A stretch of DNA of 37,985 bases from Terriglobia bacterium (GTDB lineage Bacteria; Acidobacteriota; Terriglobia; UBA7540): positions 1 to 37,985 of the forward strand of contig JASHPE010000216.1 in assembly GCA_030038235.1 (NCBI GenBank), in the 5' to 3' direction. Position numbers and translations under genes: made by a program. The number at the start of each line of letters is the position of its first letter. Within the stretch, counting starts at the first letter, position 1. Positions 23,885 to 31,818 of the stretch are shown in pieces. The notes beneath the pieces were generated by a model, which saw only the letters and a program-made list of their open reading frames with translations, was not told where the DNA came from and did no database searches.

Positions 23885-23910
23885 GCGCAGCTTGGCCGCA
23901 ACCAAACCCG
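23885..23910 (+). repeat. Interspersed motif copy 4 (core GCAACCAA)
   Basis: CAGCTTGGCCGCAACCAAAC, then CCG, between the convergent DUF3443 and ABC ATPase genes. It shares GGCCGCAACCAAAC with copy 2. Confidence 0.5.
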
Positions 23911-24085
23911 ATCCTCCGTGCTGAGAAGTCTCTTAACACAGAGTTCACGGAGACCCTGTGGCCTCAGTGTTGAAACCTGGCTCTCGGACACGGTGCAGGC
24001 GCCGACCCTGTGGAGCGCAAACAGCGCGCCGCCGAGTTGTACGGCATCTGGCGCGACTCCGTGGAGAGCGCCCTCAAGAATGCAT

Positions 24086-25105
24086 TCACGCTTCCGTTCT
24101 CAGGCCGACTTCGTGGCTCAGATAAATTCTCTTCACGATGTCCTCGATGGGCTCTTCTTGAACGAAAATATCCTGCACCTCAAGCGTGTTGACGAGATTC
24201 CGGATAACCTCGGCCGTGGAGTGCAGCTTGCGATCGAAGCGCATCACGTAAGTCAACTCATCAATGCGCTCGCACCGGATGCCGTCGCGTGAGACCAGAT
24301 CGAGGCGCGCCACCTGGGAGCGGTCCTTGAGGAAAAACTTCACCTGGTTGTACTCGGCCAGCCGGTCCTTCATCTCCGCGAGCGGCCCGTCAAAAAGAAC
24401 CTTGCCCTTATCGATCACGATGATCCGCCGGCACAGCTCCTCGATGTCGGCAAGGTCGTGCGTGGTCAGCAACACCGTGGTGCGATGCATGCGGTTCACT
24501 TCCTTCAGGAACTCGCGGATGCGGTCCTTGGCCACCACGTCGAGTCCGATGGTAGGCTCGTCGAGAAAAAGCAGCGGCGGATTGTGCAGCAGCGACGCAG
24601 CCAGATCGCAGCGCATGCGCTCGCCGAGGCTCAGCTTGCGCACGGGCGTGTGCAGGTAGTCCTGCACGTTGAGGATTTCGGAGAACAGGCCCAGGCGCTC
24701 GCGATAGTCCGCGTCGGAAATCTCATAAATCTCCTTGAGCAGCCGGAACGACTCCACCACCGCGATGTCCCACCAAAGCTGTGTCCGCTGGCCGAAGACT
24801 ACACCGAGATGACGCGTGTAGCGGCTGCGGTCCCGGTGAGGGACGAAGCCGTTCGCCACCAGGCGTCCGCCGCTCGGCACCAGAATGCCGGTCAGCATCT
24901 TGATGGTCGTCGACTTCCCTGCTCCGTTGGCGCCGATGTAGCCCACCATCTCGCCAGGCTCGATCGAGAACGAGATGTGGTCGACCGCATGGATGGTCAC
25001 GTACTCGCGCACAAACAGGTTCTGCAGCGCGCCCCAAACGCCCTCGCGGCGGCGAAAGCTGCGAAACTCCTTGGTGAGCTCCTCGACTTGGATCATCGGT
25101 GGCAT
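24086..25105 (-). CDS. ABC transporter ATPase (COG4586-like)
   Basis: A 339-residue ATP-binding subunit. Walker A GANGAGKST is at 58-66. The signature is LSLGE (158-162, a variant of LSGGQ), Walker B LLFLDEP is at 178-184, and the switch His is in 'LLTTHDLADIEELC'. The N-terminal extension 'VEELTKEFRSFRRREGVWGALQNLFVREYVTIHAVDHISF' and the phrase 'GVVFGQRTQLWWDIAVVESFRLLKEIY' are diagnostic of the COG4586 ATPase that works with COG4587/COG3694 permeases. Those permeases are at 2546-4340, same strand. The frame is open to 25345, but ATG 25105 (or 25096) starts the domain. It is divergent from the flavin monooxygenase. Confidence 0.88.
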   Translation of the reverse strand: MPPMIQVEELTKEFRSFRRREGVWGALQNLFVREYVTIHAVDHISFSIEPGEMVGYIGANGAGKSTTIKMLTGILVPSGGRLVANGFVPHRDRSRYTRHLGVVFGQRTQLWWDIAVVESFRLLKEIYEISDADYRERLGLFSEILNVQDYLHTPVRKLSLGERMRCDLAASLLHNPPLLFLDEPTIGLDVVAKDRIREFLKEVNRMHRTTVLLTTHDLADIEELCRRIIVIDKGKVLFDGPLAEMKDRLAEYNQVKFFLKDRSQVARLDLVSRDGIRCERIDELTYVMRFDRKLHSTAEVIRNLVNTLEVQDIFVQEEPIEDIVKRIYLSHEVGLRTEA

Positions 25106-25292
25106 GGGAAATAGGCGGCGGGCGACGGCAGCGCAACCGCGTTCTACATTGTAATAGACTCGTGCAGGACCGGCAGGATGCGCGGATCGAAACACCTTTT
25201 CGTGCTTGGGAGCCGGCAGCAGGCCCGCCACCTGATTCCAGATACAAAACGGCAATTCTATGGTACGTTCGAGCAACAATCTGGAGCGGACG

Positions 25293-26810
25293 ATGGCTGC
25301 GGAACGTTTCGACGTGTTGATCATGGGCGCGGGCTTGTCGGGCATCGGCGCGGCCTATCACCTGCAGAAACATTGCCCGAACAAGACCTACGCCATCATT
25401 GAGCAGCGCCAGCGAATCGGCGGGACTTGGGATCTGTTTCGCTATCCAGGCGTCCGGTCGGACTCCGACATGCTGACCATGGGCTATTCCTTCCGCCCCT
25501 GGACCAGCGCCCGGGCTATTGCCCCCGGCGACGACATTCGCAACTACATCACGGACACGGCGCGCGACGAGGGCATCGACCGGCACATCCGCTTCCGTCA
25601 CCGAATCGAGCGCGCAGCGTGGTCCTCCGAAGACGCGATATGGACGGTCACTGCATCGCGCCAGGAACCTGGCGGGCGCGAAACGCCAGTGACCTTCACC
25701 TGCAATTTTCTGCTCTCGTGCGCGGGCTATTACCGATATGGCTCCGGTTACTTGCCGGAGTTTCCGGACGTTGACCGCTTCACTGGCCGCGTCGTCCACC
25801 CGCAAGCCTGGCCCGATGATCTGGACTATGCCGGCAAGCGCGTGACCATCATCGGCAGCGGGGCGACAGCGGTAACGCTCCTGCCCGCGCTGGCCAGGAC
25901 CGCGGCCCACGTGACCATGCTGCAGCGGTCGCCCACCTATATCGTTTCCATGCCCGAGCAGGACAGGATCACCAATGCGCTGCGGCGTGTGTTGCCCAAC
26001 ACGTGGGCCTGCCGGCTCGGGCGCTGGAAGAATACGGCCTACATGATCTACGTTTACCAACTGGCGCAGCGCTTTCCGGATTTCGTGAAAGCCGGAATTA
26101 TCAAGATGATCCGCAAGGAACTGGGTCCCGAGTACGACGTGGCCACGCACTTTACCCCGCGCTACAATCCCTGGGAGCAGCGGCTGTGCCTGGTTCCGAA
26201 CTCCGATTTTTTTCGGGCGATCAAGGCGGGGCGAGCCAGCGTGGTCACCGGCCAGATCGAACGGTTCACGGAACGAGGCATGCGGCTGCAATCGGGGACC
26301 GAGATCGAAGCCGACATCGTGGTGACGGCGACGGGCCTGGTGTTGCAGGCTCTGGGCGGGGCAGATCTCGCGGTCGACGGACGCCGTGTGGATCTGGGCA
26401 AGACGCTCGCTTACAAAGGAGTGATGTTTTCGGGCGTGCCCAACCTGGCCGCGGTATTCGGTTACATCAACGCGTCCTGGACGCTCAAGGCAGACCTCAT
26501 CAGTACATACGTATGCCGGCTCTTGAATCTCATGGACCGGAAAGACGCCCGCCAGGTCACGCCCCGGAATGGACATGAAACGGCGGTCGCGAACTTCGTG
26601 GAGAAATTCACGCCGGGCTATATGCAGCGCGCGGTCGATAAGTGGCCAAAGCAGGGTGCGAAGACGCCCTGGCGGGTTCATCAGGACTACATTCGCGACA
26701 TGGTGAGCCTGAAGTGGAGCCCTGTAGACGACGGAGCCCTGGAGTTCTCGAGCCCGGCGAAAGCTCCTGCGAAACCCATTCTGGCCCAAGCAACCGGAGC
26801 CGCGAAATAG
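25293..26810 (+). CDS. Flavin-containing monooxygenase (EthA/Baeyer-Villiger-like)
   Basis: A 505-residue FAD/NADPH enzyme. The FAD-binding Rossmann motif GAGLSG is at 12-17, followed by 'RIGGTWDLFRYPGVRSDSDM'. The Baeyer-Villiger/FMO fingerprint F-x-G-x-x-x-H-x-x-x-W is at 163-173 (FTGRVVHPQAW). The second NADPH Rossmann motif is 'VTIIGSGATAVTLL'. The layout and 'YPGVRSDSDM' place it with EthA-type enzymes, which oxidise ketones or sulfur compounds. The substrate cannot be predicted. ATG 25293 follows GGAG; ATG 25260 is in frame upstream without such a site. It stands alone. Confidence 0.9.
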   Translation: MAAERFDVLIMGAGLSGIGAAYHLQKHCPNKTYAIIEQRQRIGGTWDLFRYPGVRSDSDMLTMGYSFRPWTSARAIAPGDDIRNYITDTARDEGIDRHIRFRHRIERAAWSSEDAIWTVTASRQEPGGRETPVTFTCNFLLSCAGYYRYGSGYLPEFPDVDRFTGRVVHPQAWPDDLDYAGKRVTIIGSGATAVTLLPALARTAAHVTMLQRSPTYIVSMPEQDRITNALRRVLPNTWACRLGRWKNTAYMIYVYQLAQRFPDFVKAGIIKMIRKELGPEYDVATHFTPRYNPWEQRLCLVPNSDFFRAIKAGRASVVTGQIERFTERGMRLQSGTEIEADIVVTATGLVLQALGGADLAVDGRRVDLGKTLAYKGVMFSGVPNLAAVFGYINASWTLKADLISTYVCRLLNLMDRKDARQVTPRNGHETAVANFVEKFTPGYMQRAVDKWPKQGAKTPWRVHQDYIRDMVSLKWSPVDDGALEFSSPAKAPAKPILAQATGAAK

Positions 26811-26839
26811 ATCAGAGCAATCCTGGCTCAATGGTGGTG

Positions 26840-26890
26840 CGGCCTTCAGGCCGGCATGTTGTACCAGGGCACGGCTTCAGCCGTGCCCTG
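26840..26890. repeat. Pair of hairpins with TTCA loops
   Basis: CGGCC-TTCA-GGCCG (26840-26853) is followed by CAGGGCACGGC-TTCA-GCCGTGCCCTG (26865-26890; 11-bp stem). Both have the same TTCA loop and sit between two plus-strand genes. They resemble dispersed palindromes and may slow transcription or protect mRNA ends. Confidence 0.6.
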
Positions 26891-26946
26891 ATACGGCGTT
26901 TACACGAACTGCCGTGCTGGATCCGCATGCGCGCGAGGTTACGACG

Positions 26947-27411
26947 ATGCTGCGCCGCCTGCTGGTGATCGCCTTGGGATCGATCCTGGTGGGATGGGCG
27001 ACTCTTTTCGCCCTTACTTACCTCGTGGAGCGTCCCGTTCTGATCTGGACCGCGCCCGTGCTCGGGGCGCACTGGGTGGCGACGGCGAAGTTATCGCTCG
27101 ACTGCATGGCGCTGGCGGCGACGGGCTGGGTGATCGGCCGTCTGCACCGGGACACACCTGTGGTGGGTGCACTGCTATTTGCTGCGACGCTGGCGTTTTG
27201 CAACATCGATTCGCTGCTCGACGTCAATGTTCTGGCGCTGATCCGGCTGGCGGCAGACGCTCTGCACGATACTCGTTTGCTGGGTCCGCTGGCGACGACC
27301 GCGGTTCAGTATTCTTTTCTATTTGGGAGTCTGATGGTCGGCGCGCTGCTCAGCCGCCCGTCCACCGCCCCTTTGTCGATCTTCCGTGAGAACATGCGAC
27401 GTCCTGTTTAG
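26947..27411 (+). CDS. Small integral membrane protein of unknown function
   Basis: A 154-residue protein with four hydrophobic spans: MLRRLLVIALGSILVGWATL, a 'LSLDCMALAATGWVIGRLH' span, 'VGALLFAATLAFCNIDSLLD' and 'TAVQYSFLFGSLMVGALLS'. The C-terminus is basic, which suggests both ends are cytoplasmic. No family is recognised. ATG 26947 follows GAGG; the frame begins at 26914. Its stop overlaps that of the convergent truA by four bases (27408-27411). Confidence 0.7.
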   Translation: MLRRLLVIALGSILVGWATLFALTYLVERPVLIWTAPVLGAHWVATAKLSLDCMALAATGWVIGRLHRDTPVVGALLFAATLAFCNIDSLLDVNVLALIRLAADALHDTRLLGPLATTAVQYSFLFGSLMVGALLSRPSTAPLSIFRENMRRPV

Positions 27412-28193
27412 TACTCAACACGCGTCAGGCATAAGCCCTGCGGCGGCGCTGTCGGCCCTGCGAGCGTTCGGTCGCGCGCTTTTAGAATCCGCAGCACATC
27501 GGCAGGCGTGAAGCGGGCTCGTCCCACTTCGACCAGAGTGCCCACGAGATTGCGGACCATGTGATGCAGAAACCCGCTGCCGCGAACCTCATAAGCCAGC
27601 AGACCGTTGCGCTCGCGCCAGACAATCCTGGAAGCAAATATGCTCCGCACCATGGAGGGCTCGAGATCGCCTTCCTCGGTGGGTCCCGTCGCAGCAAACG
27701 ACGTGAAATCGTGCTCCCCGATAAACACTCTTGCCGCCTCCGCCATTCGCCGGCGGTCGAGAGCGCGGGGATGGTGCCAAACAAAGCGCCAGAGAAAGGG
27801 AAGGCATAAGTCCGTTTGGAGAATCCTGTAACGATAGGTTTTGGATCGCGCGGCATAGCGCGCATGAAACTCGGGCGCTACCTCGTCGACAGCGCGCACG
27901 CGGATGCCGGGCGGCAGAATGTCATTGAGCGCCTTGCCCAAGTTCGCTTCCGGAATCGGACACGAGGTGGCGAAATTCGCCACCTGACCGTGTGCATGGA
28001 CACCCGCGTCCGTTCGCCCGGAGGCGTACACCCTTACCGGTTCGCCCACAATCCTGGCAATCGCACTCTCAACAGCGGCCTGAACGGTCTTGAGCCCCGG
28101 TTGGCGCTGCCAACCGTGAAAGTCAGTCCCGTCGTAGGCAAGCAACAGGCGCAGGTTACGCGTCGGCGGCTGGCTGGCGGTTGCATCAAGCAT
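27408..28193 (-). CDS. truA: tRNA pseudouridine synthase A
   Basis: A 261-residue enzyme that converts uridines 38-40 of the tRNA anticodon arm to pseudouridine. Visible family blocks are 'LLLAYDGTDFHGWQRQPGLK', 'VYASGRTDAGVHAHGQVANF' with the catalytic Asp in GRTDAGVH, and 'KTYRYRI'. 'DFTSFAATG' and 'GSGFLHHMVRNLVGTLVEVG' follow near the C-terminus. Length is normal for TruA. It is monocistronic here and overlaps the 3' end of the membrane gene on the other strand. Confidence 0.96.
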   Translation of the reverse strand: MLDATASQPPTRNLRLLLAYDGTDFHGWQRQPGLKTVQAAVESAIARIVGEPVRVYASGRTDAGVHAHGQVANFATSCPIPEANLGKALNDILPPGIRVRAVDEVAPEFHARYAARSKTYRYRILQTDLCLPFLWRFVWHHPRALDRRRMAEAARVFIGEHDFTSFAATGPTEEGDLEPSMVRSIFASRIVWRERNGLLAYEVRGSGFLHHMVRNLVGTLVEVGRARFTPADVLRILKARDRTLAGPTAPPQGLCLTRVEY

Positions 28194-28608
28194 GGCTCAG
28201 ATAGACTACCAGTCTCCTGAAGCGTGGCGGCGAGTTTACCTCGTCAAACGGCGGCGTAAAGCCGCCACTAGGTCAAATTGGTCCACTTCCCGCGAAGTTG
28301 TCCATTTTCGGACATCGGTTCGCATCAGCGGGCATCAACTGATACCGGTCGGCCGGCTATCTCCAAGCTGCCCTTACCTTTACTTCAACTGCGCTATGGA
28401 ATCCGGCGTGCCGCTTTCCATGCGCTACGAAACCCGGACTGGCGGAGGGCGTCCGGGCAAAAGCCGTCCCCGATTGGCGCGGCCGGCGCTAAGCGGCGCG
28501 CGTGAGCATTGCGGTCGTGACTGCGCGTTTGAAACTTCGCATCCTAGAGTTTCGTAATTGTAGATTGAGTTTGACAAGAGATTCCCTCGGCAAGGAGAAG
28601 CATAACCG
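28194..28608. other. Intergenic region between truA and the TolC-like gene
   Basis: About 415 bases with divergent neighbours. It contains a GGCGGC-GTAAA-GCCGCC hairpin near 28249-28266. A TGTCC-n6-GGACA inverted repeat lies near 28300-28316, preceded by a further GTCCA at about 28278, which could be an operator. GGAG precedes the downstream ATG. No credible open frame was found, and no standard -35/-10 pair stood out. Confidence 0.45.
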
Positions 28609-30633
28609 ATGAGACCTTCAAGCGCACGGGCGCTCATAGTATTTGTGTTATTTGCCTGGCTGGGGCTCAGCTTGAGCGCCAGCCCGCTGGCGGCACAGGA
28701 AAATGGAGGTTTGATCCAAGCCCCCGCCCCCAGCACGCGGACTGCCCAGTTTGCGCCGTCCGGCGGACTCGCGCCTGGGGCCACGACGATGGATTACAGC
28801 CGCAGTCATGCCTTCCCGAACATCCTGGCGCCGTATACCTTCGAGCCCGTTCCGGAACCCAGCATGAACAACTCGCAACTCCTTCACTCGCTGATGACCA
28901 GCGGCAAGCTCGAACTCTCGCTCGACGACGCGATCGCGCTGGCGCTTGAGAACAATCTCACTATCGCCGTGCAACGATTCAATATCCCCTTCGCCCAACT
29001 CGACTACTTGCGGACCAAGGCGGGCGGCGCTCCGCGCGGCGTGGCCGGAGCCTTCATCTCGAACTCGCTTCAAGCCGGCGCGCTCGGCTCGGGACTCAGC
29101 AGTTCGGGCAGCGGCGGCAGCAGCGGCGGTGGCGGGGCTCTCGGCGGCGGCGGCCCCATCAATGAGGGGTCCATTTCCTGCTGTGATCCCGTCGCTGGCT
29201 TTAACTACGGCTGGACCTACAACGTCAGCCCGCTGAACTACGAAACGGTCAACCTCGCGCCGACGGTCGGTACCCACCTGTTCAGCATGAACAGTTACTT
29301 TGGTCAGGGGTTTTTGACGGGAACAAGTTATGTGGTGGGTTTGGGCGGTAGCCGTGAGAGCAGCACCTCGCCTGGCGTTTTGTATGATCCCGAAGTGCCC
29401 ACGGGCCTGGGCTTTGGCATCGACCAGCAGCTCCTCAACGGTTTCGGCTATCGCGCCAACGCGAAATTCATTCGCATCGCTCAGAACGACCTGAAATTCG
29501 CCGACGCTGCCTTCCGCCTCCAAGTCAGCACGACCATAGCGCAGGTCGTCAATGACTATTACACGTTGCTGTATGATCGCCAGAACGTGGGGGTCGCCCA
29601 GGAAGCTGTCAATTACTCCCAACACCTGCTTGATGACAACAAGAAACAAGTGGAAATCGGGACGCTGGCGCCCATCGAGGTGGTGCGGGCGGAATCGGAG
29701 CTGGCCACTGATCAACAAACCCTCATCGTGGCGCAGACCACCCTGAAGCAGCAGGAACAGGTTCTGAAAACCGAGCTTTCCAAACAAGTCACACCTGACT
29801 TGGCGGCGATCGAGGTTGATCCGACCGACAAATTTCCTGACTCGGAAGCCGAGAGCGTCCCTCCGGTCGAGCAAGCCCTCGAGCTCGCGTACCAGAATCG
29901 TCCCGAAATGACCGAGGCCAATCTGAACCTCGCCAACCAGGACATCACGCTGAAGGCGGTCCGCAACGCGCTTCTGCCCACCTTGACGGCTTACGCCAGC
30001 TACACGCCCTCGGGCCTTTCGGGAACCCTCATCTGCGAGCCGGCGGTCAATCTGTTGGCTTGTCCTAACGGCGCTCCTATCGGGATCGTAAGTAGGGGCG
30101 GGATTGCACAGTCCCTGACCGGGCTTTTTCAGGGCAAATACCCGTACTACTCATATGGGATTAACTTGCAGATTCCCATTCGTAACCGCACCGAACAGGC
30201 CGACTCTGCCAGAGCGCTCTTTGAGCAGCGGCAGTTACAGACGCAGCTCCAGGTGCAGAAGAATACCATTGCCCAGGACGTGCGTAACGCCGAGATCGCC
30301 ATAACCCAGGCGAAGGCACAGATCAATGCCACCATCAAGGCCTCAGACTTGGCCCGGCAGACGCTCGACGCCGATCAGAAAAAGTTCCAACTGGGCGAGT
30401 CCACCACGTTTCAGTTGATCCAGGACCAGCGCGACTTGACCACGGCCGAAGGCAACCAGGCCAAGGCTTATCAAACGTTCTCTGCCGCTCTGACGCAGTT
30501 CAGCCAGGCCACCGGCACCACGCTCGACCGGTATCACGTTGAGATGGGCGACGCCAAGATGGGCAGGGTCACGCATCTTCCGAATATTCCGGGTGCTGCA
30601 CCCGTGCAGGCAGGCGCGAACCTATCCCAGTAA
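28609..30633 (+). CDS. TolC-family outer membrane efflux protein
   Basis: A 674-residue secreted protein with a signal peptide (MRPSSARALIVFVLFAWLGL, cleavage after LAAQ region). Two OEP repeats are visible. Each has 'LSLDDAIALALENNLTIAVQ' or 'VEQALELAYQNRPEMTEANL', and long helices with 'LQVSTTIAQVVNDYYTLLYDRQNV' and 'IAQDVRNAEIAITQAKAQI'. A beta-barrel plus periplasmic coiled-coil trimer forming an exit duct is expected. A Gly/Ser-rich insert lies near residues 163-190 in the first half. No membrane-fusion protein gene is adjacent, so its inner-membrane partner is unknown. It ends in an intrinsic terminator at 30648. Confidence 0.9.
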   Translation: MRPSSARALIVFVLFAWLGLSLSASPLAAQENGGLIQAPAPSTRTAQFAPSGGLAPGATTMDYSRSHAFPNILAPYTFEPVPEPSMNNSQLLHSLMTSGKLELSLDDAIALALENNLTIAVQRFNIPFAQLDYLRTKAGGAPRGVAGAFISNSLQAGALGSGLSSSGSGGSSGGGGALGGGGPINEGSISCCDPVAGFNYGWTYNVSPLNYETVNLAPTVGTHLFSMNSYFGQGFLTGTSYVVGLGGSRESSTSPGVLYDPEVPTGLGFGIDQQLLNGFGYRANAKFIRIAQNDLKFADAAFRLQVSTTIAQVVNDYYTLLYDRQNVGVAQEAVNYSQHLLDDNKKQVEIGTLAPIEVVRAESELATDQQTLIVAQTTLKQQEQVLKTELSKQVTPDLAAIEVDPTDKFPDSEAESVPPVEQALELAYQNRPEMTEANLNLANQDITLKAVRNALLPTLTAYASYTPSGLSGTLICEPAVNLLACPNGAPIGIVSRGGIAQSLTGLFQGKYPYYSYGINLQIPIRNRTEQADSARALFEQRQLQTQLQVQKNTIAQDVRNAEIAITQAKAQINATIKASDLARQTLDADQKKFQLGESTTFQLIQDQRDLTTAEGNQAKAYQTFSAALTQFSQATGTTLDRYHVEMGDAKMGRVTHLPNIPGAAPVQAGANLSQ

Positions 30634-30647
30634 CACGCATACGCCAG

Positions 30648-30680
30648 GGCACGCCCCGCGCGTGCCTTTCTCTTTTCTTT
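30648..30680 (+). terminator. Intrinsic terminator of the TolC-like gene
   Basis: GGCACGC (30648-30654), 5-base loop, GCGTGCC (30660-30666), followed by the T-rich tail TTTCTCTTTTCTTT. It starts 14 bases after the stop codon and separates this gene from the ABC ATPase. Confidence 0.75.
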
Positions 30681-30819
30681 GGGCACGCGCGAGCGTCCAG
30701 CACCTCGGCAAGTCTCGCACCTCCCGTGTAATTTCCTATGCCTCCACTCGTAAATGCAACAGGCTGGCTTAGAGCTGCACTCGCGGTACAGCACAGCCTG
30801 AAGGCCAGGGAGCGAGCGC

Positions 30820-31752
30820 ATGAGCGCGAAGAACGGATCTGCGATTGTCCAGGTGAGCGGCCTTCGCAAGAACTACGGCGACGTGGAGGCCATCCGCGGC
30901 ATCAGTTTCGAGATCCGTGAAGGCGAGGTCTTCGGGCTGCTCGGGCCGAACGGCGCCGGCAAGACCAGCACCATCGAAATTCTGGAAGGACTGCGCCAGC
31001 CCGACGCCGGCACGGTGCGCGTGTGCGGCCTGGAGCCTGCGCACGAAAGCCAGCAATTGAAGCAGCGAATCGGCGCTCAGCTTCAAAACACCGTCCTCCC
31101 TGACAAGATCACCGTCGAAGAAGCGCTTCGCCTCTTCGCCAGCTTTTACGATCGCACGGTCGCGGTGGATCAGCTGATGGAGCGATTCGGCCTGGCGGAG
31201 AAGCGCCGCGCCTACTACGAGACACTCTCCGGAGGGCAGAAGCAGCGCCTGGCCCTGGCGCTGGCGCTCGTCAACACGCCGGAGCTGGTTTTGCTCGATG
31301 AACCCACGGCGGGTCTCGATGCCATGGTGCGCCGCGACATCTACGCTCTGATCGAACAATTGCGCGCTGAGCACCGCACTGTCCTGCTCACCACGCATTA
31401 CATCGAGGAAGCGGAACGGCTTTGCGACCGCGTGGCCATTGTGGATCACGGCCTGATTGCCGCCATCGGCACGCCGCGCGAGCTGGTCCAGAAATCCGGC
31501 AAAGGCGCGCGCATCGAGGTCCGGCTGGAGAAAACCATCGCTCCTGAACGGCTGCGGACGCTGGACGCCGTGCTCGACTGCGCCGAACGTGACGGAGCTT
31601 ACTTCCTTCGCGTCGACCCTGTGGCCAAAGCCGTGGTCGCCCTGGTGCGACTGCTCGAGGCCGAAGGCAATACGCTGGTGGACCTGCACATCACTCGTCC
31701 CTCGCTCGAGGATGTCTTTGTGGAGATGACCGGACGATCCCTCGAGGATTGA
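30820..31752 (+). CDS. ABC transporter ATPase (DrrA-type)
   Basis: A 310-residue ATP-binding subunit. Walker A GPNGAGKT is at 42-49, the signature LSGGQKQR at 137-144, Walker B LVLLDEP at 157-163 and the switch His at 194 in 'LLTTHYIEEAERLC'. The C-terminal 'TLVDLHITRPSLEDVFVEMTGRSLED' is the DrrA/CcmA-type tail. Such ATPases drive two-gene ABC-2 exporters, and the next gene begins with the matching permease. 67 bases separate the two genes, so they form an operon. The substrate is unknown. Confidence 0.93.
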   Translation: MSAKNGSAIVQVSGLRKNYGDVEAIRGISFEIREGEVFGLLGPNGAGKTSTIEILEGLRQPDAGTVRVCGLEPAHESQQLKQRIGAQLQNTVLPDKITVEEALRLFASFYDRTVAVDQLMERFGLAEKRRAYYETLSGGQKQRLALALALVNTPELVLLDEPTAGLDAMVRRDIYALIEQLRAEHRTVLLTTHYIEEAERLCDRVAIVDHGLIAAIGTPRELVQKSGKGARIEVRLEKTIAPERLRTLDAVLDCAERDGAYFLRVDPVAKAVVALVRLLEAEGNTLVDLHITRPSLEDVFVEMTGRSLED

Positions 31753-31818
31753 CAAGTCCGCTCGGCGGGGATCGAGAGCGGATCGAAGCCGGTTGGCTGG
31801 GGAATTCAGGAGACGACG

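Noticed and set aside
24723-26831. 702-codon minus-strand open frame opposite the flavin monooxygenase
   Set aside because: It is an antisense shadow caused by high-GC codon use. The plus strand carries a full set of FMO motifs, and the minus frame has no motif and runs into the ABC ATPase region in a wrong frame.
28571-28606. TTGACA at about 28571 as -35 of the TolC-like gene
   Set aside because: At 16-18 bp spacing there is no -10 hexamer, and the expected start would fall past the ribosome binding site.
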